DNA from: Actinocrinis puniceicyclus
Lineage (GTDB): Bacteria; Actinomycetota; Actinomycetes; Streptomycetales; Catenulisporaceae
Direction of reading: 5' to 3'
Length of the DNA: 64,000 bases
Assembly: GCF_018283645.1 (NCBI RefSeq)
Contig: NZ_JAGSXH010000017.1
Location: forward strand, 18,786 to 82,785
The notes under the pieces are model-generated. The model saw nothing but the letters and a program-made list of their open reading frames with translations. It was not told where the DNA came from and did not search any database. Of this stretch, positions 16,652-24,500 are shown in pieces; position 1 is the stretch's first letter, and each line of letters starts with the position of its first letter. The position numbers were made by a program, and so were the translations under genes.

Positions 16652-19383
16652 CGCTCGGTCAGATGGTAGGCCTGGGCGTGGCGTCCGGCCTCGTGGAAGG
16701 CCGCGCGAAGCTGCGTGAAGTCGTCGCGGCGCGCGGCCCGGGTCAGGATCAGATCCGCCTCCGCGTCGCAGCCGCGCGTCGCCAGGTTCGAGGCGAGCAC
16801 CACCAGGTCGGCCGGCGGCATGCTGGCGCCGAGGTGCTCCAGGTACCGGTCGGTCTGGTCGGATGCGCGCACCCGCCGCAGCGTGCCGAGGATCATGCTC
16901 GGGTCCGGCCGGGTGGCCAGCGCGGAGATCAGCAGCTCCCCGGCAGCCTGGGCGCCCTGCCTGCTCTCCGCGAGCAGCGCCATCGCCTCCACCGCCTCGA
17001 TCGGCGGGGCCTGCGCGGCGAAGCTGTCGAGCAGGCTGGCGGCGTCCTGGTGCCGGCCCGCCTGGGTCAGCGCGAGCACCGCGGCACACACCTGCTGCGG
17101 CGCGCCGCGGCCCAGGGCGGCGAACAGCAGGTCGGCTTCCTCGTCCCGCCTTGCCGTGCGCAGCACGCTGACCGCGTCGATGTACTCCTGCGGGGAACGG
17201 GCACGCAACTGCGCGTCCAGCAGCGCCGCGGTCGAGCCGGAAACCGCCAGCGCCACCAGCGCCGAGGCCAGCTCCACGAGCGGCCGGCCGGCCAAGACGT
17301 CGAGCACGCGCGCGGCGTCCTGCTCGGCCCCGGACTCCCACAGCTCGCGAGCCACCGCCGCGGCGACGCCCACGGGCGCCTGGGTCGCCAGGCGCACCAC
17401 GCGCTCCGCGTCCTCGACGCGTTCCGCCGAGCGCAGGGCTTGCAGCAGCCCGACGATATGGCCGGGCCTGCCGTTGAGCACCCCGAGGACGAGCTTGTCC
17501 GCGTGCGCGGCCTCACGGTGCCGCCGCAACACGTCGATGTAGCCGACGGTCGCCGACGGGGGCCGGCTGAGCGCGGCCGTGGCGTAGGCGTGCACGGCCA
17601 GATCCCGCTGCCGCCCGGCTTCCAGGTACGAGGACAGCGCCACGAGTTCGACGTCCGAATAGGCCGGGACGGCATGGCTGAGCAGCCGGTAGGCCAGGGC
17701 TGACAGGTCGGCCGACGCGAGATCGGTGGCCAGATAAGCGGTCAGCGACGGGAACGGGCCGACCGCCTTCTCGGCGGCGCCGAGCAGCGTGTCGATCTCG
17801 TCCTGCGCGCCGTGCGCGGACATGCGGCGCAGCAGCGCGGCGAAGCGGTCCGGCGGCCAGTTGCCGGCGGCGAGCTGCGCGGCTCGGGCGTAGAGAGCGT
17901 ACGAGCAGCGTTCCACTCCCCCGGCCTCGAGCTGCTCGGCAAGCGTCAGCACCCTGCCTTCCTGCCAGTGCGTCGTGGCCTCGGCCAGGATCGGGCCCAC
18001 CTCGTGCGCGGCGCCCAGATCCGGCAGCAGTTCCAGGAGCGGTTCGAGCGCGGCCGCGTCCGGGGCGTGCCCGGTGGCCTCGGCGAACAGCAGGGCGGCC
18101 TGCGGTTTGCCGCCGCGGGCGGTCAGCGCCCGCGCCAGCCGCCTGATCTGGTCGACCGGTCGGCGGGCGGCCTGGGCCAGCAGCCGGGCGCACTCCTCCC
18201 GGTAGCCGGACTGGACGAGGGAAAGGGCGATCTCGGCGAAATGGTCCGGCGCGCGCATGAGGACGATGGCCTCGGCCTGGTCCGCCTCGGCGGTACGCCC
18301 GGCCATGCGCAGGACGACCAGCAGCAGCGCGACGTTCGGGGGCACGCCGCGCGCGGCCACGCCGGCGAGCACTTCATCGGCCACCTGCGGCCAGCCGGAG
18401 GTGCGCAGTTGCGCGGTCCAGTCGGCCAGCGCGGCGGGGGCCATCGTCAGCGCCGCGTCCTGGCCTTCGGGAACCTTGGGCAGGTTGTCGTTGTAGGTGC
18501 GGTCGGACGCATCGGACTCGGCGGCGGCGCGCTCGCGCTCCGGTCCTTGGCCCGCTCGCTCGGCGGATGCGGCGCCGGGCGCCGTGCCGGTCTGGGCGCC
18601 CGCCTGGCCGTCGGCCCGGCCGCCATCGCCGCGCGCGGCGGCGGGCCGCGCGGCCCGCGTGTTGCGCAGCAGCACGATCCGCCGCTCCCCCTGGCCCGGC
18701 CACAAGCGCGGCGCGGGAAGCTGGCGGGAGGCCAGGTCACGACCGAGGTGGTGGTGCAGCGCGGCCAGGTCGAGGTCGTCGCCGGAGTCCGGCACACCGC
18801 TGCGGGCGGTGCGCACGAGCGCGCCGGTGAGCGCGGTCATGCGCTGGCCCGACGGCCCCCAGGACTTCGCGTCCTTCGCGCTCGCGGCCAGCACGCTCGC
18901 GCCCGCCACGGCCTCCAGCGCGGCCGGTCCGGTGGAGTGCGGCGCGGGCACCTCCCCGTCGTAGCAGTAGTCCAGGATGATGATCCGGTCGGCGGCGCGG
19001 CCGGTGTCGCGGACCAGCGCCGCCACGTCCGGGTAGCGCAGCGCGCGGTAGAGGCGGGACTCGGACGAACCGGGCAGCGCGAAGTAGAGGTCGGGGTGGC
19101 GCGGCGCGGCGAGGGTGTAGCCGACGATGTAGAGGATGAACGCACCGGTCGCGGCCGCGGCCGCCTCGTAGACGGTGTCGAGCACCGCGGCCGCGTCGGG
19201 CGGGTTGCGCAGCACGGTGCAGTGTTCGGGCGTCAGCCCCAGCAGAGCGGGATCGGTCAGCAGGGCGGACATCTCTTCGACGTCGCCGGCCACGCCGGGG
19301 GTCGGTCCAGGCGCCTCGGCAGGCACGTAGTCGTCCACGGCGATGAGGACCGCACGCGACGTGGCCGGATCGTGCACTGGCAA
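16636..19383 (-). CDS. Caspase-fold (peptidase C14-like) protein with helical repeats; catalytic His missing
   Basis: A 915-residue cytoplasmic protein. Residues 1-235 form a caspase-like domain: SRAVLIAVDDY (strand 1), then FILYIVGYTL at 82-91 where active homologues have an L-V-Y-Y-[SA]-G-H-G pattern, so the catalytic His is Tyr89. The catalytic Cys is kept (Cys140 in ILDYCYDG, normally D-x-C-x-S-G). A Gly/Ala/Asp-rich linker (about 240-300) leads to about 600 residues of roughly 34-residue helical repeats with recurring L-R-x-A-G-R-x-x-E-A-D and L-x-x-S-G-x-x-x-E-A motifs, similar to TPR/PPR-type solenoids. Bacterial caspase-like proteins act in signalling and conflict systems; here a pseudo-enzyme or scaffold role is inferred. 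Starts TTG 19383 or GTG 19377 with GGAGGGGG upstream. Confidence 0.75.
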   Translation of the reverse strand: MPVHDPATSRAVLIAVDDYVPAEAPGPTPGVAGDVEEMSALLTDPALLGLTPEHCTVLRNPPDAAAVLDTVYEAAAAATGAFILYIVGYTLAAPRHPDLYFALPGSSESRLYRALRYPDVAALVRDTGRAADRIIILDYCYDGEVPAPHSTGPAALEAVAGASVLAASAKDAKSWGPSGQRMTALTGALVRTARSGVPDSGDDLDLAALHHHLGRDLASRQLPAPRLWPGQGERRIVLLRNTRAARPAAARGDGGRADGQAGAQTGTAPGAASAERAGQGPERERAAAESDASDRTYNDNLPKVPEGQDAALTMAPAALADWTAQLRTSGWPQVADEVLAGVAARGVPPNVALLLVVLRMAGRTAEADQAEAIVLMRAPDHFAEIALSLVQSGYREECARLLAQAARRPVDQIRRLARALTARGGKPQAALLFAEATGHAPDAAALEPLLELLPDLGAAHEVGPILAEATTHWQEGRVLTLAEQLEAGGVERCSYALYARAAQLAAGNWPPDRFAALLRRMSAHGAQDEIDTLLGAAEKAVGPFPSLTAYLATDLASADLSALAYRLLSHAVPAYSDVELVALSSYLEAGRQRDLAVHAYATAALSRPPSATVGYIDVLRRHREAAHADKLVLGVLNGRPGHIVGLLQALRSAERVEDAERVVRLATQAPVGVAAAVARELWESGAEQDAARVLDVLAGRPLVELASALVALAVSGSTAALLDAQLRARSPQEYIDAVSVLRTARRDEEADLLFAALGRGAPQQVCAAVLALTQAGRHQDAASLLDSFAAQAPPIEAVEAMALLAESRQGAQAAGELLISALATRPDPSMILGTLRRVRASDQTDRYLEHLGASMPPADLVVLASNLATRGCDAEADLILTRAARRDDFTQLRAAFHEAGRHAQAYHLTERHGEY

Positions 19384-19724
19384 AGCCGCCCCCTCCCACT
19401 GAGCCTTGCGGGGTTCCTCCAGAGATCCTGCAACGCGACAGTAAAATCCGATGTGTATTCGAGCCGCTGTAACCGACCCGTTACCGCGGACGCGGCCGGG
19501 ATCGATGCCACAGTGTATTCACAGTTGAGACCGGGAATGTAGTGCGCTGGAGAATAAGCCTTGGCGTGCTGAAAGCCGAGAATGGCCCGAGTACGGAACG
19601 ATTTTCACCGCACCGCGCCCTATTAGGTGAATTGCGCGTTATGTCGCTTTACCTACCGCCGGATCCGATCACGCGGCCGTTGGACCCTTGCCCGCGCGCC
19701 CGCCGGCCGGCCGCTCGCGGCGCC

Positions 19725-19779
19725 GGCCGACGGGCCGACGGGCCGACGGGCCGACGGGCCGACGGGCCGACGGGCCGAA
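19725..19779. repeat. Tandem 8-bp repeat, GGCCGACG x 6.9
   Basis: Six exact copies of GGCCGACG run from 19725 to 19772, followed by a partial seventh. The array is noncoding. Its length may vary between strains by slippage. Confidence 0.85.
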
Positions 19780-20056
19780 AACGGTCGGTGCGGGTGTCGA
19801 CCAGGTCGAGCGCCGAAGCCCGCCGAAGGGCGGGCCCGGGCCCGGTCGGCCCGATCCAGCGAACCCGCATGAGCACACTGCGACGGGTCACCGCGGCCCC
19901 GCCGCCCCGATGAAGGACTCTGCGACAAAATCCCACCCGATCAAGGTCCTGCAAGGACCTGACAGCCCATCGAGACCCTTGACGTTGGTTGTCCGCGACC
20001 ACATACTCCCAACCACTACCCCCGATGCCGCGAGCTTGAACGGTCCGCAACGGCTC

Positions 20057-20068
20057 GGAAACGTTTCC
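20057..20068. promoter_or_regulatory. LacI-family operator-like palindrome before the GH16-GH3 genes
   Basis: GGAAACGTTTCC is a perfect 12-base palindrome with the central CG typical of LacI/CcpA/CebR-class operators. It lies about 140 bases before the GH16 start. Control by a sugar-responsive LacI repressor is inferred. Confidence 0.5.
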
Positions 20069-20209
20069 ACGCCAGCGGGCCGGCACGCGGCGCACGCACC
20101 GCAGTACCCACGAGACAGCACCCGCGAATACCCACGTCACCCAAACCGCTCCTCCCGTTCCGGCTCGGCGCGGCCGCGACGGGCGCAGGCGTCCAACGCG
20201 AGAGGTCGC

Positions 20210-21199
20210 ATGCCCATGATCGAAAACACGCGAGGTCGCGCCGCTCCCAGCGAGCCCGCCGCACCCGCTCGCCCGCCCCGCAACCGCCGGTTCCGGCTCT
20301 TCGCCGCCGCCGCGGCGACGGCTCTGGCCGGGCTGTTCACCGTCGCGGTCAGCCCGGCGAACGCCGCGCTGCCCGGCCCGCCGTCCGGCTGGACGCAGGT
20401 CTTCGCCGACGACTTCAACGGCTCGTCCGGCAGCGGCATCGACGGGCAGTGGATGTACGACACCGGCCCGGGCTCGAACTTCGGCACCGGTGAGATCGAG
20501 ACCATGACCAACTCCACCTCCAACGTGCACCTGGACGGCGGCGGCAACCTCGACATCACCGCGCTCGGCTCCGGAGGCAACTGGACCTCCGGGCGGGTGC
20601 AGACCACCAGCGCGAACGTCGGCGCGCCGGCCGGCGGCAAGCTGGAGGTCACCGCGTCGATCCAGCAGCCCACCGGCGGGCTGGGCTACTGGCCGGCGTT
20701 CTGGATGCTCGGGCCGGGTCAGTGGCCTGAGAACGGCGAGATCGACATCATGGAGGACGTCAACGCCCTGTCGCAGGTCGCCGGCACCATCCACTGCGGC
20801 ACCTACCCGGGCGGCCCGTGCAACGAGGGCAACGGCATCGGCAGCGGGCTGCGCTCGTGCAGCGGCTGCCAGTCCGGCTTCCACACCTACACCATGATCC
20901 TCGACCGCACGAACACCTCGGCCGAGTCGATCACGTTCTACCTCGACGGCGCCTCGTACTTCACCGTCACCGAGTCCCAGGTCGGCACCACGACCTGGCA
21001 GGCGGCCTTCGACCACAACCTGTCGATCATCCTCGACCTGGCGATGGGCGGCGGCTTCCCGAACGGGGTGTGCGGATGCACCACGCCGACCGGTTCGACC
21101 GCGTCCGGCGGCACGATGCGGGTCGACTACGTGGCCGCGTACACCACGTCCGGCAGCGGTGGCCCGCCCCCGCCCCGCCGCCCGGGTCCGGTCCGGTGA
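20210..21199 (+). CDS. Secreted GH16 beta-glucanase, cut off by a frameshift before its lectin domain
   Basis: ATG 20210 has GAGAGG upstream. A signal peptide with a basic PRNRRFRLF start precedes FAAAAATALAGLFTVAVSPANAA. The GH16 domain follows (WTQVFADDFNGSSG; WPAFWMLG; catalytic motif GEIDIMED with nucleophile Glu at about 177 and acid/base Glu at about 182). GH16 enzymes of this kind cleave beta-1,3 or mixed-linked glucans in the medium. The frame ends at 21199 after a Gly/Ser/Pro linker turns into RRPGPVR. In the frame one base back, a complete ricin-type lectin domain continues to 21567, so the intact ancestor was a GH16-CBM13 protein of about 450 residues. The likely site is the C-run at 21167-21171. 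Confidence 0.88.
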   Translation: MPMIENTRGRAAPSEPAAPARPPRNRRFRLFAAAAATALAGLFTVAVSPANAALPGPPSGWTQVFADDFNGSSGSGIDGQWMYDTGPGSNFGTGEIETMTNSTSNVHLDGGGNLDITALGSGGNWTSGRVQTTSANVGAPAGGKLEVTASIQQPTGGLGYWPAFWMLGPGQWPENGEIDIMEDVNALSQVAGTIHCGTYPGGPCNEGNGIGSGLRSCSGCQSGFHTYTMILDRTNTSAESITFYLDGASYFTVTESQVGTTTWQAAFDHNLSIILDLAMGGGFPNGVCGCTTPTGSTASGGTMRVDYVAAYTTSGSGGPPPPRRPGPVR

Positions 21200-21567
21200 C
21201 CCTCGCCTACAACGGCCTGTGCCTCGACGTACGCGGCGCCAACAGCGCGAACTTCACCCCGGTCCAGGTCTACACCTGCAACGGCACCAGCGCGCAGCAG
21301 TGGAGCTTCGTGCAGGCGGGAACCACGCTGCACGCCCTGGGTAAGTGCCTGGACATCAACGGAGGCGGCACCGCCGACGGCACGACCGTGGACCTCTACG
21401 ACTGCAACAACACGGCCGCGCAGGTGTTCATCCCGGAAGCCAACGGGGCTCTGTACAACCCGCAGTCCAACAAGTGTCTTGACGACACGGGCTGGGGCGG
21501 CTCCGGCACCCAGGCGGAGATCTGGGACTGCACCGGCAACTCCAACCAGAATTGGACCATTCCCTGA
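21169..21567 (+). pseudogene. Ricin B-type (CBM13) lectin domain in the shifted frame
   Basis: Read from 21169 the sequence gives PAPPPGSGPVTLAYNGLCLD, then repeated ricin-lectin units: CLDVRGANSANFTPVQVYTC with QQWSF, CLDINGGGTADGTTVDLYDC, and CLDDTGWGG...IWDC ending NQNWTIP. The Q-x-W repeats are those of sugar-binding CBM13 modules. There is no start codon or ribosome site of its own. The stop codon TGA overlaps the ATG of the GH3 gene as TGATG, an arrangement expected if this frame is really translated after GH16. Either the frameshift is a sequencing or assembly error in a C-run, a real mutation, or recoding by a -1 shift. Confidence 0.75.
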
Positions 21568-24500
21568 TGTTCTCCCGCGTCGCTGATCGCAGCCGCTCCC
21601 GCGCGCGGCGGGCACCCGTCCTGACCGTGGTGCTCGCCCTGCTCGCGGGCCTGCTCGGGCCCGGCTTCCAGCGGGCCGCGCTGGCCGGCACGGCGCCGGA
21701 CGCGAACATCGCGCTCGGCGCCGAGGCCACCGCCTCCTCGGCGCAGGGAGCCGACACCCCGGCTTCCGCCGCCGTCGACGGCGATCCCGCCACGCGGTGG
21801 TCTTCCGCGTGGAGCGACCCGCAGTGGCTGCAAGTGGATCTCGGTGCGAACGCGGCGATCAGCGGCTTCTCCACACAGTGGGAAGCCGCGTTCGCCACCG
21901 CGTACCACATCGAGGTCTCCAGCGACGCGACGACGTGGTCGCAGGTCTATGCGACCACGTCGGGCGCCGGCGGCACCGAGTCAGTCTCGGTGCCGTCCGG
22001 CACCACCGGCCGCTACGTGCGGCTGACCGGAACCGCGCGCACGAGCATCAACGGCGCGCAGTACGGATATTCGATCTATGAATTCCAGGTGCTCGGGCAC
22101 TTCACGCAGCAGGCCGTGAGCACCGGCGCCGACACGGCCAGCCTTCAGCAGGGCACGTCGATCGACCTGCCGGTCAGGCTGAACATGACCTCCACCGCAC
22201 CGGTCACCGTCGACTACGCGACCTCGGACGGCAGCGCGGTGTCAGGCACCGATTACATCGCGGCCGCCGGGACGCTGACCTTCGCGCCCGGCCAGAGCGC
22301 CGCCGCCATCCACCTGACCGCGCTGCCGAACGCGCTGCACGCGCCGACCAGGACGTTCAGCGTCACGCTGGCGAACGCGGGCCCGCCCGGGACCGCGATC
22401 GGCCCCCGCGCGAGCACGACCGTCAGCATCCTGAACAACAACCCGGTGCCGACCGACGGCGCCGTGTCCGCCATCGATGACTTCGAGGGCTCCGTCCCGT
22501 TCGGCACCGGCGGCACCGGCATCTTCACCTTCTCCTCCGACGCCGCCTCGACGCCGACGCTCACCCAGGTCGCCGCCGCGGACCGGCCCGGCGCCGCGGC
22601 CGGGAACCACGCGTTGCAGGTCTCTTACAACATCGGCGGCTGGGGCGGGTTCTCGCACGACCTGGCCGCCGCGCAGGACTGGAGCGGGTACGACGGCTTC
22701 GGTTTCTGGGTCAAGGGCACCGGCTCGGGGCAGAAGGTCGAGTTCGAAGTGAAGATGGGCGGCGCGGACGGCGAGCACGCCGAACTGTGGCAGTCCTTCT
22801 TCACCGACGACGTCAACGGCTGGAAGCAGGTGCGGGTCGGCTTCGCAAACCTGAAGAAGCGGGCCGACTACCAGCCCTCCGGCGCGCCGAACGCCGCGCA
22901 GATCACGCTGACCAGCATGTGGGGCTACGCGGTCAACCTGCCCGGCGACTCCACCAACACGCTGCTGTTCGACGATTTCCAGGTCTACCAGTCGCTCCAC
23001 GTCATCCAGGACTTCGAGGGCGCGAACCCGATCACGGACATCAGCGGCGCGCTCGCGAACACCGGCGCGTTCCCCTGGGGCGGCGACGCGAACAGCACCC
23101 CGGCGCTGAGCGTCGCGCAACTCGACCGGCCGGGCGTGACCGGCAACCACGCGCTGCGCGGCACCTGGGTCTCCGACACCAGCTACGGCGGCTTCAGCTA
23201 TGACCTGGCCACGGCCGCGCCGCAGGACTGGAGCCCGTACGCCGGCATCGAGTTCTGGTTCTACGGCCACAACCCGAGCAACGACGCGGTGCCGGGCTCC
23301 GGCGCCGAGTACGAGTTCGAAGTGAAGATGGGCGGCGCCGACGGCGAGCACGCCGAACTGTGGCAGAGCTTCTTCACCGACGACTGGCAGGGCTGGCACC
23401 TGATCCAGATCCCGTTCTCCTCGCTCAAGCGGCGCACCGACTACCAGCCCTCCGGCGCGCCCGGCGACAGCACCATCGACCTGACCACGATGCGCGGCTT
23501 CGCGCTGACCGAGCCGCCGGGCTCGGCGAACGGCGAGTTCGACGTCGACCGGTTCGCGGTCTACGGAATCAATACCGGAACGCTCGGCGCGCATGTGAGC
23601 ACCGCGCAGGCGGTCTACGCCGTCAATCCGGGCGGCACGGCCACGGTCGGCATCACGCTGACGACCGACGGCGGCAAGGCGCTGGACCACGACGTGACCG
23701 TGGCGTACTCGCTCGGCGGTGGCAGCGCCGTCGCAGGGACCGACTATACCGACGCCAGCGGCGCGCTCACCTTCGCGGCCGGTTCGGCCTCGGGCAGCAC
23801 GCAGTCGTTCACGGTGCAGACGCTGGCGAACACGACCGCCTCGACGGCGAGGACGATCCCGATCCAGTTGACGCCCACAGGCGCGGACGTGACCGCGGAC
23901 CGTCCCGTCGTGGTGATCAACGCACACGGACTGCCGTATCTGGACTCTTCGTTGCCGGTCGCGACCCGGGTGCGGGACCTGCTCTCCCGGATGACGCTGG
24001 AGGAGAAGATCGGCCAGATGACCCAGGCGGAGCGGGGCGATCTGGCACACCAGTCGGACATCACGAGCGCCGCGCTCGGCTCGCTGCTCAGCGGCGGCGG
24101 CTCGACCCCGACCCCGAACACCCCGCAGGGCTGGGCCGACATGATCGACGCGTTCCAGGCCCGGGCACAGGCCACCGCGCTGCAGATCCCGCTGATCTAC
24201 GGCGAGGACTCGGTGCACGGCGACAACAACCTGGTCGGCGCCACGCTCTTCCCGCAGAACATCGGCATGGGCGCGACCCGGGATCCGGCGCTGGTGAAGC
24301 AGGACGGGCAGATCACCGCGACGGAGACCCGCGCCACCGGCGTCACCTGGGCGTTCTCCCCGTGCCTGTGCGTGGCGCGCGACGAACGCTGGGGCCGCAC
24401 ATACGAGTCCTTCGGCGAGGACCCTGCGCTGGTGAGCCAGATGGAGACCATCATCGACGGGCTTCAGGGCAGCGCGGACGCCAGCACCCTGAACAAGAAC

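Larger units (their letters stand above)
19384..20209. other. Long control region between divergent genes
   Basis: More than 800 bases lie between the caspase-fold gene and the GH16 gene. The first 230 bases are relatively AT-rich, with GTGTATTC occurring twice (near 19450 and 19512), and probably hold the promoter of the caspase-fold gene. An 8-base tandem repeat and a LacI-type palindrome are listed separately. No convincing reading frame was seen. Confidence 0.5.

Noticed and set aside
19725..19779. Possible replication iterons or oriC
   Set aside because: The 8-base GC-only units are not DnaA boxes and no replication gene is near.
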